A stretch of DNA of 28,040 nt. Source: Clostridia bacterium (GTDB taxonomy: Bacteria > Bacillota > Clostridia > Lachnospirales > Cellulosilyticaceae). Below are positions 7,836 to 15,975 of this stretch, one piece after another (position 1 is the first letter of the stretch; every line of letters begins with the position of its first letter). The notes below the pieces were generated by a model, which saw only the letters and a program-made list of their open reading frames with translations, made no database searches and had not been told where the DNA came from. Location: NCBI GenBank assembly GCA_029256345.1, contig JAQSYC010000001.1:1-28040 (forward strand), written 5' to 3'. The position numbers and the translations under genes are program-made.

Positions 7836-9338
7836 ATGACAAATACAAATTATCTGCTTGAGATGAAAGATATTGAAAAAGAGTTTCCGGGTGTTAAAGC
7901 ACTAGACGGTGCCAAGCTTTATCTAAAACCAGCAAGTGTTCATGCTCTAATGGGAGAAAATGGAGCAGGAAAATCAACACTTATGAAATGTTTGTTTGGC
8001 ATCTATTTAGAAGATGCTGGAGAGATTTATTTAAATGGTGAAAAAGTTAATTTTATTAATCCAAAACAAGCTCTTGAACATGGAGTATCCATGGTACATC
8101 AAGAACTTAACCAAGTAAGACAAACAAGAGTTATGGATAATATCTGGCTTGGAAGGTTTCCTAGTAAGGGTATTGTTATCGCCGAAAAAGAAATGTATGA
8201 AAAAACAAAAAAAATATTCGAGGATTTATCTATTCATATTAATCCAAAAGAAAAGATTGAGAACTTATCCCTTTCACAACAACAAATGGTTGAGATAGCG
8301 AAAGCAGTCTCCTATCAGTCTAAAGTTATCGTAATGGATGAGCCTACCTCATCGCTTACAGAAAAAGAAGTTGAACATTTATTTAAAATTATTAATAAGC
8401 TAAAAAGCCAAGGATGCGGCATTATATATATATCCCATAAGATGGAAGAAATTTTGAAAATCTGTGATGATGTGACGGTGATGCGAGACGGCAAATGGAT
8501 TGCTACACAGCCAGCAGCAGATTTGACAACAGATAAAATCATAAGCTTAATGGTAGGAAGGGATTTAAGTCATCGTTTCCCTCCCAAAGATAATATACCA
8601 GGTGAAACTATTTTAGAAGTTAAAAATCTTACGGCTACCTATCAGCCGTCTATACAAGATGTATCTTTTAATTTGAAAAAAGGTGAAGTACTAGGCATTG
8701 CAGGACTTATGGGTTCCAAAAGAACAGAAGTAGTTGAAACACTTTTTGGTATTAGAAAAAGAGCAGCTGGAGAAGTTGTTATACATGGCAAATCAATCAT
8801 TAATAAAAGTGCACAGCAGGCTATTAAAAATGGATTTGCTTTATTAACAGAGGATAGAAGGCAAACGGGGATATTTGGCGTACTTGACATCAAATTCAAC
8901 TCTATTATTGCTAATATTTCATCATACTGCAATAAATTAGGTGTACTTAATGGTAAAAAGTTAGATGGTGACACCCAATGGGTTATTGATAGTATGAGGG
9001 TAAAAACTCCTTCTCAAAAAACGCTTATCAGATCTTTGTCTGGAGGTAATCAGCAAAAGGTTATTTTAGGAAGATGGCTTCTTACAAATCCAGAAATACT
9101 TATGTTAGATGAACCCACAAGGGGAATAGATGTTGGAGCTAAATATGAAATTTACCAACTTATCTTAGATCTTGCTAAAAAAGATAAAGGAATCATTATG
9201 ATTTCCTCTGAGATGCCAGAATTATTGGGGATAACAGATAGAATTCTGGTAATGAGTAATGGCAGAGTGGCAGGTATTGTTAATACCAAAGAAACCAATC
9301 AAGAAGAAATTCTAAGGCTTGCAGCCAAGTATTTATAA
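7836..9338 (+). CDS. mglA: Galactose/methyl galactoside ABC transporter ATP-binding protein
   Basis: The fused double ATPase of the Mgl importer, about 500 residues, on the inner face of the membrane. Domain 1 has Walker A GENGAGKST (40-48), a signature in degenerate form (LSLSQQQ) and Walker B VIVMDEPTSSLT. Domain 2 has a degenerate Walker A region, GLMGSKRTEVVETLFG, very like E. coli MglA, then signature LSGGNQQ and Walker B MLDEPTRGIDVG. ATG 7836 is chosen because GGTGA precedes it. A longer in-frame reading from TTG 7794 would start inside the preceding hairpin and is unlikely. It lies 89 bases after mglB and 15 before mglC, so it is the middle gene of the operon. Confidence 0.95.
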   Translation: MTNTNYLLEMKDIEKEFPGVKALDGAKLYLKPASVHALMGENGAGKSTLMKCLFGIYLEDAGEIYLNGEKVNFINPKQALEHGVSMVHQELNQVRQTRVMDNIWLGRFPSKGIVIAEKEMYEKTKKIFEDLSIHINPKEKIENLSLSQQQMVEIAKAVSYQSKVIVMDEPTSSLTEKEVEHLFKIINKLKSQGCGIIYISHKMEEILKICDDVTVMRDGKWIATQPAADLTTDKIISLMVGRDLSHRFPPKDNIPGETILEVKNLTATYQPSIQDVSFNLKKGEVLGIAGLMGSKRTEVVETLFGIRKRAAGEVVIHGKSIINKSAQQAIKNGFALLTEDRRQTGIFGVLDIKFNSIIANISSYCNKLGVLNGKKLDGDTQWVIDSMRVKTPSQKTLIRSLSGGNQQKVILGRWLLTNPEILMLDEPTRGIDVGAKYEIYQLILDLAKKDKGIIMISSEMPELLGITDRILVMSNGRVAGIVNTKETNQEEILRLAAKYL

Positions 9339-9353
9339 AAGGAGGAAAACATA

Positions 9354-10373
9354 ATGGACAAAGTTAAAGCTTGGGACAAAAAAAGAACGTTAGATTTTTT
9401 ATTAAATAATGCAATATACATTGTACTTTTGTTACTTGTAGGGGTTATCATTTTTATGGACAGCAGTTTCTTATCTGTTCAAAACTTTACATTTATTATT
9501 ACACAGGCCTCGACCCGTATGATATTGGCATTAGGAGTTGCAGGACTTTTAGTACTTGCAGGAACAGACCTTTCTGTTGGACGTATGGTAGGACTTGCAG
9601 CGGTTGTTTCAGCCTCGCTTTTGCAGGAGCCTGAATACGCAAGAAGAATCTTTCCAGATATGCCTCAGTTAGCTATTATATTACCTATTTTATTCTGTAT
9701 TCTTTTAACAACTATATTTTCAACACTTAATGGGTTAATTATCGCAAAGCTTAATGTAACACCATTTATTGCTACTTTGGGTATGCAATTGGTAGTTTAT
9801 GGGGTAGCCTCTATATACTATGATGCTGTGGGAGCTTCTCCGATAGCAGGGCTTGATCCAAAGTTTACAAAATTTGCACAGGGAACCTTGCCGCTTGGTC
9901 CTATTAGCATACCAAACTTGGTTATTTATGCGGCCATAACAACATTAATTGTATGGTTTATATGGAACAAAACCAAACTGGGTAAAAATATGTTTGCGGT
10001 TGGAGGTAATCCAGAGGCCGCAGCAGTTTCTGGTGTAAGTATTACAAAAACAATTATTTTAGTATCAGTTATGGCGGGTATTCTTTATGGGTTTGCAGGA
10101 TGTCTGGAAGTAGCCCGTACAGGAAGTGCTACAAACAATCTAGGAAATGGCTACGATCTTGATGCCATCGCTGCAGTAGTAGTTGGAGGAGTATCTTTCA
10201 GCGGAGGCGTAGGATCAATAGGCGGGATTGTAACAGGTGTATTTATATTCCAAGTGATTAACTATGGACTTGCTTATGTCAATGTAAGCCCTTATATCCA
10301 GTATATTATAAAAGGCTTAATCATTATCATAGCTGTTGCTATTGACACAAGAAAGTACATCAAGAAAAAATAA
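9354..10373 (+). CDS. mglC: Galactose/methyl galactoside ABC transporter permease
   Basis: A multispanning inner-membrane permease of 339 residues that forms the sugar channel as a dimer with MglA. The sequence has about eight to ten hydrophobic segments, starting with IYIVLLLLVGVIIFM at about residue 17. Family landmarks are GTDLSVGRMVGLAAVVSA, LNVTPFIATLGMQ, GGNPEAAAVSGVSI (the cytoplasmic loop that contacts the ATPase) and LDAIAAVVVGGVSFSGGVGS. The length matches MglC/RbsC permeases. AAAGGAGG precedes the ATG. It is the last gene of the mgl operon, closed by the terminator 50 bases downstream. Confidence 0.95.
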   Translation: MDKVKAWDKKRTLDFLLNNAIYIVLLLLVGVIIFMDSSFLSVQNFTFIITQASTRMILALGVAGLLVLAGTDLSVGRMVGLAAVVSASLLQEPEYARRIFPDMPQLAIILPILFCILLTTIFSTLNGLIIAKLNVTPFIATLGMQLVVYGVASIYYDAVGASPIAGLDPKFTKFAQGTLPLGPISIPNLVIYAAITTLIVWFIWNKTKLGKNMFAVGGNPEAAAVSGVSITKTIILVSVMAGILYGFAGCLEVARTGSATNNLGNGYDLDAIAAVVVGGVSFSGGVGSIGGIVTGVFIFQVINYGLAYVNVSPYIQYIIKGLIIIIAVAIDTRKYIKKK

Positions 10374-10424
10374 ATAAATTTCATTCTAAAAGAAGAGTAA
10401 AAATGTCATATTGAAATACATCAC

Positions 10425-10470
10425 AAAACAAGCTGCCTGATTTCTTATAAGAAACGAGGCAGCTTGTTTT
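10425..10470 (+). terminator. Terminator of the mgl operon
   Basis: Arms AAAACAAGCTGCCT (10425-10438) and AGGCAGCTTGTTTT (10457-10470) pair over 14 bases, ending in TTTT. The loop contains its own palindrome, TTTCTTATAAGAAA (10441-10454), so the whole can form one long rod. Confidence 0.9.
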
Positions 10471-10578
10471 ATATTGTATTTAAAGTTATGACATAGGGAA
10501 AAACTTTAAAATCTGTGAAACATTGTAGGGGAAAGTGTATGGGATAGAAATATTAATGCATCCTTAACTTAATCTATA

Positions 10579-10608
10579 TTGACTTCATATAGAGTGAAAT
10601 AGTATTAT
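10579..10608 (+). promoter_or_regulatory. Promoter of the malic enzyme operon
   Basis: TTGACT at 10579-10584 and TATTAT at 10603-10608 with an 18-base spacer fit sigma-A. Transcription would start near 10615, leaving a leader of about 150 bases before the malic enzyme ATG. Confidence 0.65.
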
Positions 10609-10619
10609 GAATATAATAG

Positions 10620-10711
10620 TTAAAGATAAAACTTTAAGGCTCATAAACGAGGGGAATCAGTATAGTCATAACAGAGAAGCCGTACTAGCTGAAGGAATTA
10701 GTTTGTGAGCC
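10620..10711 (+). ncRNA. Structured leader RNA, possible riboswitch-like element
   Basis: Directly after the predicted transcription start, TTAAAG (10620-10625) can pair with CTTTAA (10632-10637). An 11-base stem then follows: GGCTCATAAAC (10638-10648) with GTTTGTGAGCC (10701-10711), ten Watson-Crick pairs and one G-U. It encloses 52 bases in which CAG..TAG (from 10658) can pair with CTA.CTG (from 10685). The closed outer stem with a purine-rich interior, GAGGGGAATC, looks like an aptamer. It matches no riboswitch class I can recall and no T-box. No terminator follows, so control, if any, would act on translation or stability. Confidence 0.4.
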
Positions 10712-10766
10712 ATAATATTTTATGAAAAACACAGGAAACATCAGGTTATTAAAGGAGAATCAGACA

Positions 10767-11918
10767 ATGGACCTAAGAGAAAAAGCACTACAGATGCATG
10801 AGATGTGGCAAGGAAAGCTAGAGATAAAGGCTAAAGCAAAGGTAGATAATAACGAAGATTTAGCGATAGCTTATACCCCAGGAGTTGCAGAACCGTGTAA
10901 AGAGATTGCTGCGGACAGAGAAAATGTTTATAAATATACAATGAAGGGCAATACTGTAGCGGTTATATCAGATGGTACCGCAGTTCTCGGTTTAGGAGAC
11001 ATAGGACCAGAAGCCGCTATGCCTGTTATGGAAGGTAAAGCCGTACTATTTAAAGAATTTGCTGGGATTAATGCAGTGCCTATTTGTATAGATGCTAAAG
11101 GAACTGATGAAATTATAAAATTTGTTAAACAGATAGCACCTACTTTTGGAGGCATTAATCTAGAAGATATTGCAGCACCCAGATGTTTTGAGATAGAAGA
11201 GGCTCTCAAAAAAGAACTTAATATACCAGTTTTTCATGATGACCAGCATGGAACAGCTATCGTTGTTTTAGCAGGCCTTATCAACAGTCTTAAAGTAGCC
11301 GGCAAGTTCAAAGAAAGTGTTAAGGTTATTATCAATGGGGCTGGTTCAGCAGGTCTAGCTATCACTAAATTACTTTTGTATTATGGGTTTACAGATATTA
11401 TAGTAGTGGATAAAATGGGGATTTTGCAGCAAGATGCCGAGTGGATGAATTGGGCACAAAAAGATATTTGTAAAAAAATTAATAAAGCAGGTTTACAAGG
11501 AACACTTAAAGAAGCGCTTATTGGAGCCGATATATTTATAGGGGTGTCAGCACCCAATATTGTATCGCAAGAAATGATAAGCAGTATGAACGAAAAAGCA
11601 ATAGTTTTTGCTATGGCAAATCCAGTGCCGGAAATCATGCCGGACTTGGCAAAAGCGGCAGGAGCACTTGTGGTAGGGACAGGAAGATCAGATTTTCCTA
11701 ATCAGGTCAATAACGTATTAGTTTTTCCAGGGATATTTAAAGGTGCTCTTTTAGCCCGTGCCTCTCAAATTACAGAAGATATGAAAATAGGAGCAGCTCT
11801 TGCAATCGCTAATATAATAGCTGAAAAAGAATTGAATCCTGAGAATATACTTCCTAAACCATTTGATAAAGGGATAGCAGATAAGGTGGCAGAAGCTGTC
11901 ATTCATTCAATAAAATAA
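10767..11918 (+). CDS. Malic enzyme (malate dehydrogenase, decarboxylating)
   Basis: A cytoplasmic enzyme converting malate to pyruvate and CO2 with reduction of NAD or NADP. About 383 residues, typical of the short bacterial malic enzymes without a phosphotransacetylase tail. Catalytic Tyr36 lies in YTPGVAEPC and catalytic Lys111 in IDAKGTDE. Metal ligands are Glu133/Asp134 in LEDIAAPRC and the acidic pair after His157 in FHDDQHGTA. The nucleotide-binding fold has INGAGSAGLA. ATG 10767 is chosen because AAAGGAG lies nine bases upstream and the protein then begins MDLREKAL. An in-frame ATG at 10722 lacks a site and would sit just after the leader stem. murG follows after 13 bases, so they are probably cotranscribed. 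Cofactor preference cannot be judged here. Confidence 0.93.
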   Translation: MDLREKALQMHEMWQGKLEIKAKAKVDNNEDLAIAYTPGVAEPCKEIAADRENVYKYTMKGNTVAVISDGTAVLGLGDIGPEAAMPVMEGKAVLFKEFAGINAVPICIDAKGTDEIIKFVKQIAPTFGGINLEDIAAPRCFEIEEALKKELNIPVFHDDQHGTAIVVLAGLINSLKVAGKFKESVKVIINGAGSAGLAITKLLLYYGFTDIIVVDKMGILQQDAEWMNWAQKDICKKINKAGLQGTLKEALIGADIFIGVSAPNIVSQEMISSMNEKAIVFAMANPVPEIMPDLAKAAGALVVGTGRSDFPNQVNNVLVFPGIFKGALLARASQITEDMKIGAALAIANIIAEKELNPENILPKPFDKGIADKVAEAVIHSIK

Positions 11919-11931
11919 GGAGGTCCAATAA

Positions 11932-12990
11932 GTGAAGACCATTGTACTTACAGGTGGTGGGACTGCTGGGCATGTAACACCTCATATTGCATTAATACCA
12001 AGTCTTAGAGATGGGGGATGGGATATAAGATATATTGGAAGTTACCAAGGAATCGAAAAAGACCTCATTCAAAAAGAAGATATTCCCTATTATGGTATTG
12101 CATCAGGAAAATTAAGAAGGTATATGTCTCTGCAAAACTTAAAAGATCCTTTTAAGGTGATTAAAGGATTTTTTGATGCTTATAAAGTTCTAAAAGAATT
12201 AAAGCCTAAAGTTGTTTTTTCTAAAGGGGGTTATGTCACGGTACCAGTGGTACTGGCAGCAAATGCCCTAAAAATACCAGTTGTTATCCATGAGTCAGAC
12301 ATGACCCCTGGGCTTGCCAATAAAATGGCAATGAAAGGGGCAAAGGTAATATGTGTTAATTTTGAAGAAACACTTCAATATGTGGGCAATAAAGGGATAC
12401 TTACTGGATCTCCTATTAGAAAGGAACTATTTGAAGGAAGCAGAGAAAAAGGAAATAGATTGTGTAGTTTTAAATATCAAAAACCAACTCTTTTAATGAT
12501 GGGGGGAAGCTTAGGCTCAGTTAAAATTAATAAGGTTTTGCGAAAAGGACTTCCGGAGTTATTAAAGAAGTTTAATGTGATTCATATATGCGGTAAAGGC
12601 AATAAAGAGATTTCACTGGAAGGGACCCAAGGCTACAAGCAGTTTGAGTATGTATCAGAGGAATTGCCTCATCTCTTTGCAATAACAGATATCATGCTGT
12701 CTAGAGCCGGAGCCAATGCACTTTCGGAACTGGTAGCACTTCATATACCGAGTTTACTCATTCCTTTGTCTGCAGCAGCAAGCAGAGGGGATCAAATCCT
12801 CAATGCAAACGCTATGAAAAACAAAGGATACTGTGAAATTTTACTCGAAGACGAATTAAATGAAGCAATACTTATAGAAAAAATTGAACTTATATACAGC
12901 AATAAAGAGCAGTATAAAGAAGCAATGAGACAAGCTACTGAGACAAAAGCCATTGATAAGATTATAAAAATTATCAACAAATACCATTAA
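11932..12990 (+). CDS. murG: UDP-GlcNAc:lipid I N-acetylglucosaminyltransferase
   Basis: It adds GlcNAc to lipid I to form lipid II, the last cytoplasmic step of peptidoglycan precursor synthesis, at the membrane inner face. A GT28 protein of 352 residues, the usual length. The N-terminal glycine loop GGGTAGHVTPH is at about 8-18. HESDMTPGLANKM and MMGGSLGSVKIN follow, and the donor-binding segment is LSRAGANALSELVALHIP, then RGDQILNA. It starts with GTG, eight bases after AAGGAGG. It is not in a division/cell wall cluster but sits between malic enzyme and a chemoreceptor, 13 and 27 bases away. It could be the only MurG of the genome or a second copy; the window cannot tell. Confidence 0.92.
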   Translation: MKTIVLTGGGTAGHVTPHIALIPSLRDGGWDIRYIGSYQGIEKDLIQKEDIPYYGIASGKLRRYMSLQNLKDPFKVIKGFFDAYKVLKELKPKVVFSKGGYVTVPVVLAANALKIPVVIHESDMTPGLANKMAMKGAKVICVNFEETLQYVGNKGILTGSPIRKELFEGSREKGNRLCSFKYQKPTLLMMGGSLGSVKINKVLRKGLPELLKKFNVIHICGKGNKEISLEGTQGYKQFEYVSEELPHLFAITDIMLSRAGANALSELVALHIPSLLIPLSAAASRGDQILNANAMKNKGYCEILLEDELNEAILIEKIELIYSNKEQYKEAMRQATETKAIDKIIKIINKYH

Positions 12991-13017
12991 AATGATTAAA
13001 AATGAGGGGGATAAAAT

Positions 13018-14088
13018 ATGTTTAATAAAAAACAGCAGGTAGAATTAATGAGAAAGTTAGCAGAGGGAGAACTGGAACTTTTATTACAAGACATAAGTAA
13101 AAATAAAAAGGCTATCCTAAAAGCAGAAACGGTAGAAGAAATCATTGCAATCCGTGATCATATAGGAGGCTTATCCACACAGGTACAGGATGTAAAACTT
13201 GAGATCAGCAACATAAAAGATACAGCAACTAAAGAATTACGGGTAGTAACAGCTCAGATCCAGACGTTAAGTACAATAGAAAGTGAAGTTACTGGCAGAT
13301 TGGGGACTTTTGGGACTTCAAGACAAAAGACATCAAGTGGCTCTAAAGAAGTAACAGCAACTGTTGATGGTATTGCCGAAAAGATTCAAATATCAGCAAA
13401 CTCAACAGAGCAGGTTGAAAAACTGCTGGCAACAATCACAAAAGCTGTCAAAGGTATCAATGCCACAGCACAATCCATGAAAAAACAAGTAACAACCTTG
13501 ATTGAAACAGCTAGAAATGTAACAAGCAATATTACAGGGATATCAGCTATTGCTGAACAAACTAATCTGCTGGCTCTAAATGCATCGATAGAAGCTGCTA
13601 GAGCAGGAGAGGCAGGTAGAGGGTTTGCAGTAGTTGCAGAAGAGATTAGAAAGCTGTCAGATGGCACCAAAGAGCTTTTGGATAATATGACTAAATTTTT
13701 AGGGGAACTGGAACAATCATCTCTTAGAACCAGTGAAGAAGTAGAGGCAACAACTGTAGGTATTGAAAAAATTGAAGTAAAGGTAGAGCAGGCGGATAAA
13801 AACATACAAGACAGCAAATCCAATACAGCTCAAATACAAAAAGAAATATCACATATTAATCAATACATTCAAGAATTTGCCAGCAGTATAGAATCATCTT
13901 GTGCATGTGCAGAGAGCATAGGCAATGAAATCACGCTTATTAACACTTCGGTTGCAGCTCTAAAAGATTTAGAGCATAATATGATGACTATAGTAGCCCA
14001 AGTAGATAAAGCAGCAGACAAACATGAAAAACTTTCAAATAATGTTAATGAATTAAAATCTTATAAAATGATGCGCTTAAATCAATAA
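13018..14088 (+). CDS. Soluble methyl-accepting chemotaxis protein
   Basis: A cytoplasmic chemoreceptor of 356 residues. There is no hydrophobic segment long enough to span a membrane. The first 110 residues are charged and helical without a sensor fold I recognise. The conserved signalling tip is ISAIAEQTNLLALNASIE followed by AARAGEAGRGFAVVAEEIRK, with Glu180/Gln181 at the core, flanked by long coiled-coil helices. This tip binds CheA and CheW. The ligand is unknown; a soluble receptor would read an internal signal. It is the last gene of the malic enzyme-murG run and has GAGGGGG before its ATG. A terminator follows 40 bases after the stop. Confidence 0.9.
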   Translation: MFNKKQQVELMRKLAEGELELLLQDISKNKKAILKAETVEEIIAIRDHIGGLSTQVQDVKLEISNIKDTATKELRVVTAQIQTLSTIESEVTGRLGTFGTSRQKTSSGSKEVTATVDGIAEKIQISANSTEQVEKLLATITKAVKGINATAQSMKKQVTTLIETARNVTSNITGISAIAEQTNLLALNASIEAARAGEAGRGFAVVAEEIRKLSDGTKELLDNMTKFLGELEQSSLRTSEEVEATTVGIEKIEVKVEQADKNIQDSKSNTAQIQKEISHINQYIQEFASSIESSCACAESIGNEITLINTSVAALKDLEHNMMTIVAQVDKAADKHEKLSNNVNELKSYKMMRLNQ

Positions 14089-14127
14089 ACTTAAATTTGC
14101 AGATGAAAAAGCTATAAAATGCAGCAT

Positions 14128-14159
14128 AAAATCCCCAGGATATTACAGTGGGGATTTTT
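14128..14159 (+). terminator. Terminator after the chemoreceptor gene
   Basis: AAAATCCCCA (14128-14137) pairs with TGGGGATTTT (14149-14158) and runs into TTTTT. A clear rho-independent terminator closing the three-gene run. Confidence 0.88.
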
Positions 14160-14253
14160 CATTTTAAGCTAAAAACGAGGCTGCCACTTATTGTTAGATG
14201 ACAGCATAGAGGATAAAAGAATCTATAAAAAGAAAAGATAATGCTAACATCAC

Positions 14254-14282
14254 TTGACACTGTGTTATTATAATACTAAAAT
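14254..14282 (+). promoter_or_regulatory. Promoter of pyrG
   Basis: TTGACA (14254-14259) and TAAAAT (14277-14282) with a 17-base spacer. A TATAAT at 14269 is too close to that -35 box. The expected start near 14289 is in AAAGGTTG, not the GGGC start used for reiterative control of pyrG in Bacillus. Confidence 0.65.
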
Positions 14283-14335
14283 ATAAAGGTTGATAATGAG
14301 AAGAGATAAATACAAATATGGTTGAGGTGAAAAAA

Positions 14336-15937
14336 ATGTCTACAAAATATATTTTTGTTACAGGAGGAGTTGTTTCAGGCTTAGGCAAAGGGATTACGGC
14401 TGCTTGTTTAGGAAGATTATTAAAAGCAAGAGGGAAAAAGGTAACAATCCAAAAATTTGATCCCTACATCAATATAGATCCAGGGACAATGAGTCCTTAC
14501 CAGCACGGAGAAGTGTTTGTAACAAATGATGGTAGTGAAACAGACTTGGATTTAGGACATTATGAAAGATTTATTGATGAAAAACTTAATAAATATAGTA
14601 ATGTAACGACAGGGAAGATTTATTGGTCTGTTTTAAATAAAGAACGTAAAGGGGATTATCTAGGAGCGACTGTTCAAGTGATTCCTCATATTACCAATAT
14701 GATTAAAGACTGTGTTTATAGAGTAGGTAATACTGGAGACACATCTGAAATCGTCATTACTGAAATCGGCGGAACAGTGGGAGATATTGAGAGCTTACCG
14801 TTTCTTGAAGCTATAAGACAAGTTACAACGGATGTAGGAAGGGAAAATGTACTCTATATCCATGTTACGCTAGTCCCTTATTTGGGTGTATCAGGAGAAA
14901 TGAAAACGAAACCTACACAACATTCTGTAAAAGAACTACGTTCAATAGGTATTCAGCCAGATATTATTGTGCTTCGTACAGAACGTCCTATATCAGAAGA
15001 TATGAAATACAAGATTTCTTTATTCTGCAATGTTGAAAAGGATTGTGTCGTTCAAAACCTAGATGCAGAAACCTTATATCAAGTACCGCTTATGTTGGAA
15101 GAAGAAGGGCTTGCTAAAATAGTATGCAGAAAGCTGCATATGGACGCAGTTGAACCGGACTTAACTGAGTGGCAGGCAATGGTAGAAAAAGAAAGAAACA
15201 GAGACAAAAAAACTAGAATAGCGTTGGTTGGTAAATATGTAGAGCTCCACGATGCTTATTTATCTATAGTAGAATCTCTTCATCATGCGGGAATTGACCA
15301 TGGGACGGTGGTAGAGATTGACTGGATTAATGCAGAAAATGTTACAAGAGAAAATGCTGAAGAGATTTTAAAAGGAGCAGATGGTATATTGGTGCCGGGA
15401 GGTTTTGGAGACCGCGGAGTAGAAGGTAAAATTGAAGCTGTAAGATATGCAAGAGAAAATAAAGTACCTTTTTTTGGTATTTGTTTAGGAATGCAGTGTG
15501 CAGTTATTGAATTTGCAAGAAATGTCTTAGGACTCAAAAATGCTCACAGTTCGGAGCTTTCACCTAATACCAAAGATCCTGTTATAGATATTATGCCAGA
15601 TCAAAAAGACATTGAAGACTTGGGCGGCACGATGAGACTTGGGGCTTACCCATGCAAGCTCACTAAAGATACAAAAGCGTACAAGGCTTATGGAAAAGAT
15701 ATGATAGAAGAAAGACATAGACACAGGTATGAATATAATAATCAGTACAGAGAAATGCTGACAAGCAAAGGTCTTAAAATAACAGGTATGTCTCCAGATG
15801 ACAGACTAGTAGAGATTGTAGAAATTGAAGAACATCCATGGTTCGTAGGGGTTCAGTTCCACCCGGAATTTTTATCAAGACCTAATAGACCACATCCATT
15901 ATTTACTGATTTTATAGGAGCGTCTTTAAATAAATAG
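14336..15937 (+). CDS. pyrG: CTP synthase
   Basis: It converts UTP to CTP with ATP and glutamine in the cytoplasm. 533 residues, the normal length. The synthetase domain starts KYIFVTGGVVSGLGKGI with the P-loop, then DPYINIDPGTMSPYQHGEVF and the EIGGTVGDIES segment. The glutaminase domain has PGGFGDRG, the nucleophile Cys383 in FGICLGMQ and the HPE of VQFHPEF near the end. ATG 14336 is preferred because GAGGTGA stands five bases before it and the protein then begins MSTKYIF; an in-frame ATG at 14318 lacks a site. It is a single-gene unit with its own promoter. Confidence 0.96.
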   Translation: MSTKYIFVTGGVVSGLGKGITAACLGRLLKARGKKVTIQKFDPYINIDPGTMSPYQHGEVFVTNDGSETDLDLGHYERFIDEKLNKYSNVTTGKIYWSVLNKERKGDYLGATVQVIPHITNMIKDCVYRVGNTGDTSEIVITEIGGTVGDIESLPFLEAIRQVTTDVGRENVLYIHVTLVPYLGVSGEMKTKPTQHSVKELRSIGIQPDIIVLRTERPISEDMKYKISLFCNVEKDCVVQNLDAETLYQVPLMLEEEGLAKIVCRKLHMDAVEPDLTEWQAMVEKERNRDKKTRIALVGKYVELHDAYLSIVESLHHAGIDHGTVVEIDWINAENVTRENAEEILKGADGILVPGGFGDRGVEGKIEAVRYARENKVPFFGICLGMQCAVIEFARNVLGLKNAHSSELSPNTKDPVIDIMPDQKDIEDLGGTMRLGAYPCKLTKDTKAYKAYGKDMIEERHRHRYEYNNQYREMLTSKGLKITGMSPDDRLVEIVEIEEHPWFVGVQFHPEFLSRPNRPHPLFTDFIGASLNK

Positions 15938-15951
15938 GCAATAAAAAAGAG

Positions 15952-15975
15952 AGGCAAGCTATTTATAGCTTGCCT
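15952..15975 (-). terminator. Terminator for the DUF368 gene, shared between convergent genes
   Basis: AGGCAAGCTA (15952-15961) pairs with TAGCTTGCCT (15966-15975). On the minus strand the stem is followed by CTCTTTTTTATT, a good T run. On the plus strand only CCTTTGG follows, so it may also serve pyrG, weakly. The stop codon of the minus gene lies in the stem. Confidence 0.75.

Larger units (their letters stand above)
10374..10766 (+). other. Intergenic region mglC / malic enzyme
   Basis: A 393-base stretch without a convincing gene. In order it holds the mgl terminator, then a 9-base inverted repeat TTTAAAGTT (10479-10487) / AACTTTAAA (10502-10510) of unknown use. After these come a good promoter (10579-10608) and a structured leader ending just before the malic enzyme start. 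AACTTTAA recurs at 10630-10637. Confidence 0.6.

Noticed and set aside
10615..10766. T-box or known riboswitch before malic enzyme
   Set aside because: No T-box core, no terminator and no match to the consensus of cobalamin, TPP, SAM, lysine, glycine, fluoride, c-di-GMP or ydaO elements that I could recall. Kept only as an unnamed structure.
13386..13823. Minus-strand 145-codon open frame inside the chemoreceptor gene
   Set aside because: A shadow of the repetitive, Ala/Ser/Thr/Glu-rich coiled-coil codons; no start signal.
14283..14335. Reiterative-transcription control of pyrG
   Set aside because: The Bacillus type needs a GGGC start; the predicted start here is in AAAGGTTG.
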